Of a DNA stretch of 63,373 nt, positions 34,708 through 43,905 are shown one piece after another. How positions within the stretch are numbered: the first letter of the stretch is position 1; each line of letters begins with the position of its first letter. Position numbers and translations under genes: made by a program. Below the pieces are notes generated by a model that saw nothing but the letters and a program-made list of their open reading frames with translations, was not told the origin of the DNA and did no database searches. The stretch is from a virus. The stretch covers positions 1 through 63,373 of the IMG/VR virus record IMGVR_UViG_3300028854_000008; one strand, given 5' to 3'.

Positions 34708-35667
34708 ATGATTGATGATTTAATAAATATAGGATTCTATACACTTTCAGATAATCGCTGCTTAAACTCATCTTCAACTTCAGATTTGCAGAGATGTGAA
34801 TTATTAGTCTCTTCAAGATGCAATTTCAAATGTAGTTATTGCAGAAATATCGGTGGGCCAGATATGCCTTATTCGCAGGCAGAAAATGTTGTACGTTTAT
34901 GGGCCTCGCAAAGATTAAAAAATATAAGATTTAGTGGCGGAGAACCCACGCTGTATCCTGGCATTGTAAAGCTTGTATTGCTGGCAAAAGAACTTGGATG
35001 TGAGCACGTTGCAATTTCAACCAATGGTTCTGCATCGAAAGATATGTACGATTCTTTGTTGCAAGCAGGATGCAATGATTTCAGCGTAAGTCTTGATGCT
35101 TGCTGTGCTGCTGACGGCGATGTTATGTCAGGCACAAAAGGGCAATGGGATAAAATTGTTAGCAATATTAAGTATCTTTCGTCCAAGACATATGTGACTG
35201 TTGGATGTGTATTAACAGATGCTAATGCAGATAAAGTTAACGATATTATTACTTTTGCTGATTCTCTTGGAGTGTCAGATATTCGTATAATTCCCGCTGC
35301 CCAAGATGGAGACAGGTTGAAGAATGTTTTTGTGGCAACAGAATTACTTGATAAGTATCCAATTCTAAAATACAGAATTGAAAATCTTCAAGAAGGGAAA
35401 CCAGTTCGTGGGTTGGGAAATGATGACACAGACAAGTGCGGGTTAGTATTGGATGATATGGCTGTTTGTGAAAACAAACATTATCCTTGCATAATTTATT
35501 TGCGAGAAGGCGGGCAAGCTGTTGGCTTTGTGAGTCCAAACATTCGTAAAGAAAGATTGGAATGGTATAAGAATCATAACACCAAGACTGATCCAATTTG
35601 TTCTAAGAATTGTTTGGATGTTTGTGTTAGCTTCAATAATAAATTTCAGAAATATCATTCTAAGTAA
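34708..35667 (+). CDS. Radical SAM enzyme
   Basis: 319 residues from ATG 34708 with SD GAAGAG. The CxxxCxxC cluster motif is C38-NFK-C42-SY-C45. The SAM-binding segment RFSGGEPTLYPG follows near 75-86, and ISTNGS and SVSLDACC mark the usual barrel strands. Extra Cys near the C-terminus (CGLVLDD, CENKHYPC, CSKNCLDVC) may hold a second Fe-S cluster, as in SPASM-type enzymes. Substrate unknown: peptide, tRNA or cofactor modification are all possible. Confidence 0.82.
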   Translation: MIDDLINIGFYTLSDNRCLNSSSTSDLQRCELLVSSRCNFKCSYCRNIGGPDMPYSQAENVVRLWASQRLKNIRFSGGEPTLYPGIVKLVLLAKELGCEHVAISTNGSASKDMYDSLLQAGCNDFSVSLDACCAADGDVMSGTKGQWDKIVSNIKYLSSKTYVTVGCVLTDANADKVNDIITFADSLGVSDIRIIPAAQDGDRLKNVFVATELLDKYPILKYRIENLQEGKPVRGLGNDDTDKCGLVLDDMAVCENKHYPCIIYLREGGQAVGFVSPNIRKERLEWYKNHNTKTDPICSKNCLDVCVSFNNKFQKYHSK

Positions 35668-35729
35668 TAAATGGGAATTACTCCCGTAATGTCGATGCAG
35701 TGACTACAGTGCTTGAAAGGAAGCAGCAA

Positions 35730-35990
35730 ATGAACGATGAGAAGTTCCCACTGAGAATCAGTAAATCGGTGGCTCCATTCGGCTATTCGATGCACGCAGA
35801 TAGAACAGTTAACACCGACAGCAATGTGACTTATAGATGCACTGGAATGATTGTTACTATTGCTGAAGATAGACAAAGAGCAAAACGGGAATACTGCCCA
35901 TTTCAAGTGTCTATCGACCCGCGAGACATGGCTGTAGACACTGCTTGCACCTTGTTCTCTCAGCATTGGGATCAGCAGGAACACGAATGA
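35730..35990 (+). CDS. Small hypothetical protein
   Basis: 86 residues from ATG 35730, picked for the GAAAGG SD 9 nt before it. The sequence (YRCTGMIVTIAEDRQRAKRE) has no recognised family. Codon use looks more GC-rich than neighbours, so it may be acquired. Confidence 0.55.
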   Translation: MNDEKFPLRISKSVAPFGYSMHADRTVNTDSNVTYRCTGMIVTIAEDRQRAKREYCPFQVSIDPRDMAVDTACTLFSQHWDQQEHE

Positions 35991-36203
35991 CGATCAGGCG
36001 AAAATTATTAAAATGACAAATGAAAAATTTGTAAATCAATTTATCTAGACTGTTGTGAAATATATGGAGGATTGGTGTTATATCTCTCTCTCATAGAGAC
36101 AGTATTTTTATGAACGAATATTACTGTCAAATCTTTGTGATAGAATAATCTTGGAAACAAGCATAAACTTATCTAAAAGAAGTAATGATATTTGAATTAT
36201 CAT

Positions 36204-36211
36204 CATAAATA
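36204..36211 (+). promoter_or_regulatory. Late promoter box (CATAAATA), leaderless type
   Basis: Box then 5 nt and ATG 36217. The 35991-36200 stretch before it shows no credible gene, only an 11-codon and a 13-codon ORF. Confidence 0.6.
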
Positions 36212-36216
36212 GTAAT

Positions 36217-36786
36217 ATGAAACTAAATGAAATAATTTTAAACGAGCATGTAGTAAATTTATATTCAAGCGAAGATAAAAATAAATATGTGTCTAAAGTT
36301 TGGGATATGCTACAATCAAGTTACGAAAAATCAGGAGGATTCAAATCAGCTTCATCCCCAGAAGAACTTATTAAAAAATCAGGCTTATGGAAATTAGTTA
36401 CTCGTAATGGAAATATAACTGCTCTTAGAATATATAAAAATCAATTTGGAAAAAAAGCAATTGCGGCTGGAACAAATGGAACTACTCAAGGCAAAATAGA
36501 TTACATGTTTATCAATAAAGAAGATATATCATTAGGAAGAGCATGGGCAGAAGTTAGTGGAGCACCAGAACATATAATGAAACGATCTGGAGCAATTCCA
36601 ATTCCAGCCAAATTTGCAGAATTTTTAACAAAGAAGCTAATATTAAAAATTAGTGATGATGGCTTTCATTATATTAGATTAATAAAAGGTGAGCCATTTG
36701 AAAAAATTATTTACGGAACTGCTTCATTGACTGATTCTGAAAAGAAAGAAGCTGAAAAATTGGATATAGATTTCAAATTAATTTGA
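36217..36786 (+). CDS. Conserved phage protein, acetyltransferase-like region
   Basis: 189 residues, start set by the late box. Sequence such as KVWDMLQSSYEKSGGFKSA, LWKLVTRNGNITALRIYKN and GRAWAEVSGAPEH belongs to a widespread T4-like family with a GNAT-like look. Active-site residues are not clear, so enzymatic activity is unproven. The gene ends just before an early promoter. Confidence 0.6.
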   Translation: MKLNEIILNEHVVNLYSSEDKNKYVSKVWDMLQSSYEKSGGFKSASSPEELIKKSGLWKLVTRNGNITALRIYKNQFGKKAIAAGTNGTTQGKIDYMFINKEDISLGRAWAEVSGAPEHIMKRSGAIPIPAKFAEFLTKKLILKISDDGFHYIRLIKGEPFEKIIYGTASLTDSEKKEAEKLDIDFKLI

Positions 36787-36811
36787 CTTTTCTATATTGG
36801 TGTTATAAAAT
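36783..36811 (+). promoter_or_regulatory. Early sigma70-type promoter for the esterase
   Basis: TTGACT at 36783-36788, 17 nt, TAAAAT at 36806-36811 (TATAAA at 36804 is an alternative). About 12-nt leader with an AGAGGA SD. Confidence 0.6.
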
Positions 36812-36829
36812 AAGAGTAGAGGAAAAATA

Positions 36830-37396
36830 ATGTTTGTGATATATTTGCATGGTTTCGCTGGAATTGGAATGGGAGATAAAAGTCAAGCATTTGTAAATGC
36901 TTTTGGAAAAGAGCATGTTTCTTCTCCAGATTTGCCAGTTAATCCCATTGAAGTTGAAAAAATTATTAATAATATAGTTAGAAAAAATGAAGATTATCCA
37001 TTAATTTTTGTCGGAACAAGTCTGGGTGGATTTTGGGCAAATTACTTTTCTCAAAAATGGGACACTCTATGTGTAATTGTGAATCCAGCAACCAGACCAA
37101 GCAAATCTTTAAAAAAATATTTAGGAAAAACTATTAGCAAATATACCAAAAAAGAAATTATTGTAACTGAAGAAGATTTATTGGAATATGCAAAAATAGA
37201 AAAATATTTGTCAGAAAATACAAACGAAAATAATATTAGTATGTTCATTGCCAATGATGATAGTATAATTTCGCCAGAAGAAACATTAAAAAATTTGCCA
37301 AACACATCATATGTCGAATTAAAGAATGACGGCGGCCATAGATTTGAAAAATATTGGAATGAAGTAACTGCAAGAATTCAAGAATTACTTAAATAA
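36830..37396 (+). CDS. YqiA/UPF0227-type alpha/beta-hydrolase (esterase)
   Basis: 188 residues. MFVIYLHGFAG opens with the oxyanion-hole HGF motif. The nucleophile elbow is G62-T-S64-L-G-G. FIANDDSIISPEET and ELKNDGGHRFEKYW supply the acid and the final His. Small esterases of this type hydrolyse short acyl or thioester bonds; the natural substrate is unknown. SD GAGGAAA precedes the ATG. Why a phage keeps it is unclear. Confidence 0.75.
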   Translation: MFVIYLHGFAGIGMGDKSQAFVNAFGKEHVSSPDLPVNPIEVEKIINNIVRKNEDYPLIFVGTSLGGFWANYFSQKWDTLCVIVNPATRPSKSLKKYLGKTISKYTKKEIIVTEEDLLEYAKIEKYLSENTNENNISMFIANDDSIISPEETLKNLPNTSYVELKNDGGHRFEKYWNEVTARIQELLK

Positions 37397-37412
37397 GTTT
37401 TAGGAGAAGCAA

Positions 37413-37954
37413 ATGAGTGTTTTTAAAAATATAAGTGCTAAATTAGAATCTAATGAACAATTTTTTCGTTGTATGTTAAGGAAAATTTGGATTTAAATAG
37501 GATAGAGATTCGATTATTAAAATATCCATTTACTGATACAACTAATAATATTTGGGATTATTTAAATTTAATTAACATTGAAACTATTATACCAAATTCA
37601 GATGAATTAGAAAAATCTGGAAATTTTATAACTGTTTACCAAATAGAACGAATTTTGTTCAAAGCCATAAATCAAATTTTTACTAATACGCATCGTGGTT
37701 TTGGTAATATTATTTTATGTGGGAAAGAATTTAAAGAAGCAATCAATAATGTAAATATTAATAATTTTAGAAAAAATTTAGATATTAAAATCATTGAATC
37801 TTCAGAAATTCCATCTAAAGAAGCAATTATAACTCGTGTTGGTTGCAGCAATAGTGATTTTCCATTTTTCTATTATGAAAATGGTGATGGTAATATTGAA
37901 TATAAAAACCATCCATATTTTCAGAAATATGTTGTTCGTTTGAAACTGTTGTAA
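37413..37954 (+). pseudogene. Hypothetical gene split by a one-base frameshift in a T run
   Basis: The best SD (TTTTAGGAGAAGC) precedes ATG 37413. That frame (MSVFKNISAKLESNEQFF) ends at 37496, but a second frame opening at 37469 continues to 37954 with 161 protein-like residues. Adding one T to the T6 run near 37461-37466 fuses them into one protein. Either a true frameshift mutation, a programmed -1 slip or a sequencing error. Product unrecognised. Confidence 0.5.
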
Positions 37955-38010
37955 TATACTAAATACATACCTGCACCATAATAAAAATTAAAATATAGAG
38001 GAAATATAAA

Positions 38011-41000
38011 TTGAACGATTTTTTAGTTAACCCACACCCATCCCAAGTTACAGTATTTGAAGACAGCTTTTCTGAAGAAGTATGGTCAAATACATATAAA
38101 AATTATAAAGACAAAGATATTAATGATACTTTTAATCGTGTTGCACAAGCAATTGCAAGCGTAGAAAAAACAGAAGATTTAAGAAAAGAATGGGCAGAAA
38201 AATTTTATGATATGATGTGTAATTTTTCTGTCGTTCCTGGTGGAAGAATTTTAGCAAATGCAGGTACAGAATTTCGTGGAACAAGTTTAATTAATTGTTT
38301 TGTTGGTCCAACTCCAAAATATGATTGCGATAGTTTATCTGGAATTTTAGAAGTTTTAAGAAGCCAATCAATTACTTTAAAGAGCGAAGGTGGGTGGGGA
38401 AAGAATTTTTCTTTTATCCGACCAAGAGGAACTTTTATTAAAGGAATTGGTGTTGAAACTCCTGGAGCAGTAAAGTTTATGGAACTATTTGACAAGAGTT
38501 CTGAAATTATTACAGCAGGTTCTGGAAAGAAAGCTTCAAATAAAAAAGCAAAAGGAAAAATAAGAAAAGGGGCGATGATGGGAATTTTGGATATTTCCCA
38601 TCCTGACATTATTGAATTTATTACTATAAAGCAAACTTCCAATAGATTATCTAAATTTAATCTTAGTATAAACTGCTCTGATAAATTTATGGATAAAGTA
38701 TTGTTAGTTAGTAAATTAAAAAAAGAAAGTGGTAGCCAGGAACAAATCGATGAAATAACATGGGATCTAATTTTTCCAGATACAACTTATGAAAAATATA
38801 AAGAAGAATGGTGCGGCGATATTCAAGATTGGCAAGAAAAAAATTATCCAGTAATTGTTTATCAAACAGTAAAAGTAGATTGGTTATGGAACCTTATTAC
38901 TCAATCAACTTATTCAAGAAATGAACCTGGAATTTTATTTTTAGATCGTGCAAATAAATTTAATGAATTAAATTATGCTGAAAAAATATTTGCAAGTAAC
39001 CCATGTGTTACTTTGGATTCATGGGTAACAACAAGTCGCGGAGCAAAACAAGTTAAAGAATTATTGGGAATTCCATTTACTGCTATTGTTGATGGTATTT
39101 GTTGGAATAGTTCTGAAAAGGGATTTTTTGTATCAGGAAATAAGCCTATTTTAAAAATAAGTACAATAAATGGCTATACCTTAAAAGTTACAGAAAATCA
39201 TAAAATAAAAATTTTAAGAAATAATAAAATTGATTGGATTGCTGCTGGAAAATTATCTATTGGTGATCAAATTTTTATTAATAATCATTCGTCAGTAGAT
39301 GTTAAAATATCTGAAAAAAATGATGCTATTGGATATGCGTTAGGATTGCTGGTTGGGGACGGAAATATTAGTGGAAAAAATGCTCATTTATGTTCTTGGG
39401 GAAATACAGAAGGAGTTAAAAATGTTCGTAATAAAGTTATGCAAGAATTGCTTCAATATGCTTCTCCAGCAAAAACTTTTAAAGGATGGCATGAAGTAAA
39501 AGGAAGAAATGAATATCGAATTCAATTTAAGGATTTGCATTCTTATGCAATATCATATGGACTTACTTCATCAAATAAACATGTAAATAAAACAATTGAA
39601 GAAGATATTTATATCAGCAAAGGATTTATTCGTGGGATGTTTGATGCTTATGGGTCTGTTCAAGGAAATAGAGATACAGGTTTGAGTATTCGTCTAAGTC
39701 AAAGCAATTTAGAAGATTTGCAAGCAATTCAACGAATGTTAGTTAGATGGGGAATTGTTTCTACCATATATGAAAACAAGAGAGATGAATGTTTGAAGGA
39801 TATGCCTGATGGAAAAGGTGGAAAAAAAGAATATCTATGTAAAGCAAATCATGAATTGGTATTATCTAAAAGTAATATAGAAAAATATTTAAATATTATT
39901 GGATTTTATGATTCAGATAAAAAAGAAAAATGTGAAAGACTTTTAACTGAATATGTTTATGGATTACATAAAGAAACATATTTAGCAGAAATATCCTCAA
40001 TTGAAAATTTTCCAAATGAAATTGTAGCGGATTGCGAAATCCCTGGAATTAATGCATTTGATTGTAATGGATTGGTAATTTCAAATTGCGGAGAGCAATT
40101 ACTTTCAAATGAAAATATTTGTTGTTTGGGATCTTTAAATCTAACTCAATTTATTAATAAAAATAGAACTGGATTTGATTTACATAAATTAGCGAAATAT
40201 ACAAAATATTTAATAAGATTTTTGGATAATGTAAATGATTATTCAGATGCTCCTCTTCCAGAATACATTAATTCAATGAGAAATAAACGAAGAATTGGCG
40301 CAGGATTAATGGGATGGGGAAGCGCATTATTTATTCTCAAAGTCAAATATGGTTCCAAAGAATCAACAAAGCTAAGAACTGAAATTTTAAAAACTTATAC
40401 ATTGGCTGGTGTTGAAGCGTCATTGGATTTAGCTGATGAAAAAGGAATGTTTAATTTATGTGAGCCAGAAAAACATGCCTTTAGTCCATATTGGGATAAT
40501 ATTGATTTGCCAGAAAATCTTCGTAAAAGAATTCTCAAGAATGGTATTAGAAATTCTTCACTATTTAGTTGCCAACCAACAGGAAATGCTGGTGTAACAG
40601 CTCAGATTGTATCGGGTGGAATTGAGCCCGTATTTATGTCTGAATATATTAGAACAGTTATCGTATCTTCAACGCCGGATCATATTAAAGATGTAACTCC
40701 AAATTGGAATCAAGGAGAATGGGCTGAGACTAATATGTTTAAATTCTCCCAAGAAGGAGATGAGCAAATTTTACGCGGTGTGGATAGTAATGGAGTTGTA
40801 TATAAAATCGATAAAAATAGAGGATTAACAAAAGAAGTTCTATGTCAGGATTATGGAGTTAGATATTTAACTAAATTTGGAGAGTGGAATCCTTCTGCTG
40901 ATTGGGCAGCAACAACTACTTCTTTATCAGTCAAAGATCATTTGGTTGAATTAGAGGGATTTGCAAAATATTTAGATAGCAGTGTATCAAAAACGATTAA

Positions 41001-41682
41001 TATTCCCAATGATTATCTATTTGAAGATTTTCAAAATATATATTTAGATGCATACAATACTGGGTATATCAAAGGATGTACCACATATCGTTCTGGATCA
41101 ATGACTTCTGTTCTTTCAGCAGTTGATCAAAAAAATGATGATATAGATGAAGAAGTTATTTTAGAAGATGTAAAATTGCCTGATAATATGTCTGCTGAAA
41201 TGAAAGTTCTGCATGATCATGAAGGTGATAGTAGTCGTAAATGGTATGTAACGATTAGTTTGAATGAAAATAAAGCACCAGTGGCAATATTTGTTCAAAC
41301 CAATGCAATGGAAAAATCAGTAACAACGAATGATGCTATTGAAAAATTATTTGCGTTGGCTAAAGTAAAAGGTATTCCAGAACAATATATAGAATCAACA
41401 TTTAAAAAATGCAATAATGATTCTAATAGTGTTAAAATTGCTAGAGCAATCGGATTATTATTACGTCATGGAGTAAGAATCAAATATATTGTTGCTGAAA
41501 TAGATAAAGTTGATGGCGTTACTTTTTCAAGTTTTCTATTTCATATTAAAAAGATGCTGGGAAGTTTTGTGAAAGATGGCGAAAAAATTGATGGGGCCAA
41601 ATGCACAGAATGTAATGGTCAACTTGTTTATGAATCAGGGTGCCAGAAATGCCTGCAATGTGGAAATTCAAAATGCGGATGA
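38011..41682 (+). CDS. nrdJ: Class II (B12-dependent) ribonucleotide reductase with intein
   Basis: 1223 residues, TTG start at 38011 with SD AGAGGAA. Residues 1-331 and 693-1223 are NrdJ extein, about 862 residues after splicing; residues 332-692 are an intein. NrdJ features: SLINCFVGPTPK with the first redox Cys, SEGGWGKNFSFIRPRG, the catalytic N-P-C-G-E-Q restored by splicing, the phosphate loop QPTGNAGVTAQIVSGGIEP-like region, and a Cys-rich C-terminal tail (CTECNG...CQKCLQCGNSKCG). The enzyme makes deoxyribonucleotides with adenosylcobalamin and needs no oxygen, so the host must supply B12. Confidence 0.9.
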   Translation: MNDFLVNPHPSQVTVFEDSFSEEVWSNTYKNYKDKDINDTFNRVAQAIASVEKTEDLRKEWAEKFYDMMCNFSVVPGGRILANAGTEFRGTSLINCFVGPTPKYDCDSLSGILEVLRSQSITLKSEGGWGKNFSFIRPRGTFIKGIGVETPGAVKFMELFDKSSEIITAGSGKKASNKKAKGKIRKGAMMGILDISHPDIIEFITIKQTSNRLSKFNLSINCSDKFMDKVLLVSKLKKESGSQEQIDEITWDLIFPDTTYEKYKEEWCGDIQDWQEKNYPVIVYQTVKVDWLWNLITQSTYSRNEPGILFLDRANKFNELNYAEKIFASNPCVTLDSWVTTSRGAKQVKELLGIPFTAIVDGICWNSSEKGFFVSGNKPILKISTINGYTLKVTENHKIKILRNNKIDWIAAGKLSIGDQIFINNHSSVDVKISEKNDAIGYALGLLVGDGNISGKNAHLCSWGNTEGVKNVRNKVMQELLQYASPAKTFKGWHEVKGRNEYRIQFKDLHSYAISYGLTSSNKHVNKTIEEDIYISKGFIRGMFDAYGSVQGNRDTGLSIRLSQSNLEDLQAIQRMLVRWGIVSTIYENKRDECLKDMPDGKGGKKEYLCKANHELVLSKSNIEKYLNIIGFYDSDKKEKCERLLTEYVYGLHKETYLAEISSIENFPNEIVADCEIPGINAFDCNGLVISNCGEQLLSNENICCLGSLNLTQFINKNRTGFDLHKLAKYTKYLIRFLDNVNDYSDAPLPEYINSMRNKRRIGAGLMGWGSALFILKVKYGSKESTKLRTEILKTYTLAGVEASLDLADEKGMFNLCEPEKHAFSPYWDNIDLPENLRKRILKNGIRNSSLFSCQPTGNAGVTAQIVSGGIEPVFMSEYIRTVIVSSTPDHIKDVTPNWNQGEWAETNMFKFSQEGDEQILRGVDSNGVVYKIDKNRGLTKEVLCQDYGVRYLTKFGEWNPSADWAATTTSLSVKDHLVELEGFAKYLDSSVSKTINIPNDYLFEDFQNIYLDAYNTGYIKGCTTYRSGSMTSVLSAVDQKNDDIDEEVILEDVKLPDNMSAEMKVLHDHEGDSSRKWYVTISLNENKAPVAIFVQTNAMEKSVTTNDAIEKLFALAKVKGIPEQYIESTFKKCNNDSNSVKIARAIGLLLRHGVRIKYIVAEIDKVDGVTFSSFLFHIKKMLGSFVKDGEKIDGAKCTECNGQLVYESGCQKCLQCGNSKCG
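39004..40086 (+). mobile_element. Intein with LAGLIDADG endonuclease inside nrdJ
   Basis: 361 residues (332-692) inserted between Pro and Cys of the active-site motif NP-CGEQ. It begins CVTLDSWVTT (block A, Cys1) and ends FDCNGLVISN followed by extein Cys693. LAGLIDADG helices are IGYALGLLVGDG near 440 and FIRGMFDAYGS near 539, so it encodes a likely homing endonuclease. The usual penultimate His is replaced by Ser (SN). Splicing restores the catalytic Cys, so the reductase is inactive until it happens. Confidence 0.88.
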
Positions 41683-41692
41683 AGGGGGAATT

Positions 41693-42565
41693 ATGGGTTG
41701 GACTCAAACTATGGATGGGGACTTTGTGTGGAATACTATGAGAAAACCAAGAAAGAAATCTACAAAAAATCTGTGGGAGTTCATTTTTAATGAAAATCCC
41801 ACAGAACAGGAAAAGTTAGAGGCTGTTAAACAAAATGGTTTGCTGCTCGAATTTATTGAAAATCCTTCATATGAAATAATGACAGAAGCTGTACGACAAA
41901 ATGGAATGGCGATTAGATTAATTGACAATCCAGATGATGATTTAAAAATTGTAGCAGTTAAACAAAATGGTTATGTTTTAAAATTTATTGATATTCCAAA
42001 TGATAAAATTATAAAAGAAGCAATAAAAAAGGATTATATTCTAATTAAAACACAAAAAAATCCAAGTGAAGAAATTCAATTAATTGCTGTTAAAAAGAGC
42101 AAATCGGCATTTAAGTTGATTGGGAACCCAACAGAATTGGTTCAAATTTATTGTGTTGAGAAAGAATCAAAGCTAGTTGAATATATAAGCAATCCGTCTA
42201 TGGCAGTTCAACTAGCTTTGGTTAATAAAAATCCATATGGTATTAGATATATTAAAAATCCACCAGAAGAAATTCAATTAGCTGCGCTGGCAAAAAACAA
42301 AAATGTATTAAAATTAATAAATAATCCCAGCGAAAATATACAAATTATTATGGTTAAAAAATGTGGAAGTTCGCTTTCATTATTTCCAAATGCAAGTAAA
42401 GAAGTTCAAATGGCAGCGATCAACAAAGCTGCAACAGCCATTAAATATGTTAAATTTCCAGATGAAGAATTACAAATGACTGCTGTGCAAAAAAAGAAAA
42501 GTGCATTGAATTTCATTAAACATCCAACTGCTGCTGTGAGAATGATGGCAAAAATAGGCTACTAA
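41693..42565 (+). CDS. DUF4116-like repeat protein, long diverged copy
   Basis: 290 residues from ATG 41693, chosen for the AGGGGGAA SD; a longer upstream frame overlaps nrdJ and is unlikely. About eleven 22-residue repeats with the pattern NPSEEIQLIAVKKSKSAFKL, each looking like two short helices. Unlike the copies at 44853 and 50280, these repeats differ strongly in DNA sequence, so this looks like the older form. Function unknown; a solenoid binding surface is likely. Confidence 0.75.
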   Translation: MGWTQTMDGDFVWNTMRKPRKKSTKNLWEFIFNENPTEQEKLEAVKQNGLLLEFIENPSYEIMTEAVRQNGMAIRLIDNPDDDLKIVAVKQNGYVLKFIDIPNDKIIKEAIKKDYILIKTQKNPSEEIQLIAVKKSKSAFKLIGNPTELVQIYCVEKESKLVEYISNPSMAVQLALVNKNPYGIRYIKNPPEEIQLAALAKNKNVLKLINNPSENIQIIMVKKCGSSLSLFPNASKEVQMAAINKAATAIKYVKFPDEELQMTAVQKKKSALNFIKHPTAAVRMMAKIGY

Positions 42566-42573
42566 TATTTGGG

Positions 42574-42602
42574 TTGACAATTGCAAATTTATTTGATATA
42601 CT
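42574..42602 (+). promoter_or_regulatory. Early sigma70-type promoter, leaderless
   Basis: TTGACA at 42574-42579, 17 nt, TATACT at 42597-42602; ATG 42609 follows after 6 nt. Confidence 0.8.
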
Positions 42603-42608
42603 CTTAAT

Positions 42609-42815
42609 ATGTTCAAGAAAAAGAGTCTACCACTGACGGATTTCTTCAGCGATACAGAGAACGCTCCAAAATTTAAAGTCAAGCGCGAATATTGCTCTGG
42701 CCCATCGCGCGGGATGATAACCACTGAGATTACTACTAAATCCTTTAAAATCAACAAGTTGGTTAAGAACAAAAAGAGCGGAAATTATCGTGTTCTTTCT
42801 GTTGAAAAACTCTAA
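42609..42815 (+). CDS. Small basic early protein
   Basis: 68 residues, Lys-rich (FKINKLVKNKKSGNYRVLSV). ATG at the predicted +1 of a consensus promoter and no SD. Its 3' end carries the left arm of a 20-bp inverted repeat. First gene of the accessory early region. Function unknown. Confidence 0.65.
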   Translation: MFKKKSLPLTDFFSDTENAPKFKVKREYCSGPSRGMITTEITTKSFKINKLVKNKKSGNYRVLSVEKL

Positions 42816-42836
42816 GTTGTTGATTTTAAAGGATTT
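42738..42836. terminator. 20-bp inverted repeat spanning gene end, probable terminator
   Basis: A 20-nt arm inside the gene (42738-42757) is perfectly repeated in inverse at 42817-42836, just after the stop, with a T-rich tract following. The 59-nt spacer is unusually long for a terminator. The hairpin would also lock up the last 20 codons. Confidence 0.55.
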
Positions 42837-42844
42837 CTTTTTTG

Positions 42845-42873
42845 TTGACTTCCATCCCAAACTTTGATATACT
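42845..42873 (+). promoter_or_regulatory. Early sigma70-type promoter
   Basis: TTGACT at 42845-42850, 17 nt, TATACT at 42868-42873; leader of about 25 nt to ATG 42904 with a GAAGAGA SD. Confidence 0.75.
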
Positions 42874-42903
42874 ATATTTGTTAGTGAGAAAGAAGAGAAC
42901 AAA

Positions 42904-43248
42904 ATGGCAAAAGTTCATCGTGGTTACATTTTTAAGACTGACGGGACAATTGTAAAAGTCCGTCCTGCAAATGGCAAGAAATTTGACTACAAAGAATTGA
43001 ATCTGGCAGTCGGCGGATACATTGAATCATTGGTCAGCGGCATCAAGAATTGTAGACAGATGTACGCAAACGAAGAGGGTATGCTGAAAAATTTGCCTCC
43101 CAATCCACATACGCAAAATATTTGCAATATGAAAGTTTACGCTATGAATGGATACACGCCGTATTGGCGCGTTTCTGGAAATATAATTTCCATTCTTTCT
43201 GAAGAGTCAACTACTGATATTCTTCCAACTGTTTCTGAAGTTCTGTAA
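42904..43248 (+). CDS. DUF3846-like protein
   Basis: 114 residues. TDGTIVKVRPANGKKFDYKE, LAVGGYIESL and YANEEGMLKNLPPN match the DUF3846 pattern seen in phages and plasmids, in which a beta hairpin and a helix precede an NEEG loop. Function unknown. First gene of the polycistronic early unit running to about 45.3 kb. Confidence 0.7.
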   Translation: MAKVHRGYIFKTDGTIVKVRPANGKKFDYKELNLAVGGYIESLVSGIKNCRQMYANEEGMLKNLPPNPHTQNICNMKVYAMNGYTPYWRVSGNIISILSEESTTDILPTVSEVL

Positions 43249-43263
43249 ACCAGAAAGGAATCA

Positions 43264-43455
43264 ATGAAAGATACACAGAAGTATAAAGTCGAAGGAAATG
43301 TGAATACCATCGCTGTTTTGTCGAGTGCTACAAAAGCTGAAAAGCTTGCGAGAGATCATTCTGATGAACACCAATATGCTGCGGTGTATTCGCGTGAATA
43401 TCCAGGAGCTGAATATATGCTTTATAGTTCCTTTAGAAGTGGAAGGAGAAATTAA
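43264..43455 (+). CDS. Small hypothetical protein
   Basis: 63 residues, AAAGGA SD before the ATG; ends on the base where the next gene starts. Tyr/Arg-rich C-terminal half. Not recognised. Confidence 0.6.
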   Translation: MKDTQKYKVEGNVNTIAVLSSATKAEKLARDHSDEHQYAAVYSREYPGAEYMLYSSFRSGRRN

Positions 43456-43895
43456 TGACAAGCGTATTTCCAACAACAGGAATGGTGATAATTAACTCGA
43501 ATTGGCGTAAGAGAAATGTTTCTGTTCATCCTCTTGAGCAAGCTGCTGTTGACGTTATACAAGCTATCAATGATCTTCCTGTTACAGATTATGGAAAGAG
43601 GCAAAATGAAGGAAATGGGATGGCTCGGTCTGAATATTGCTTGCAGAGAGCATTAATATTGATCAATAATCAAATTAACAAAGACAAGTTGCCAGTTCAT
43701 CCTCTTAGCATGGCTTGTAATGATATTCTCACTGTTTTGACAGAATATGCAACAGTCGATTATGCAAAGATTCAGTATGATGAAACTGTATTGAAGTCTA
43801 CTGATACTATTCTTCACAGTACACTTGATTTGGTTATTGATCAAATCGCAAAAGACAATGGAAACCAACTACCGCAGCATATCATTGTTACTTGA
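43455..43895 (+). CDS. Protein with internal duplication
   Basis: 146 residues, SD AAGGAG. Two halves repeat the same motif: VHPLEQAAVDVIQAINDLPV near 24-43 and VHPLSMACNDILTVLTEYAT near 82-101, each followed by DYxK and a helix. An internal duplication of a roughly 60-residue helical unit. Function unknown. Confidence 0.65.
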   Translation: MTSVFPTTGMVIINSNWRKRNVSVHPLEQAAVDVIQAINDLPVTDYGKRQNEGNGMARSEYCLQRALILINNQINKDKLPVHPLSMACNDILTVLTEYATVDYAKIQYDETVLKSTDTILHSTLDLVIDQIAKDNGNQLPQHIIVT

Positions 43896-43905
43896 GGAGT
43901 TAATT

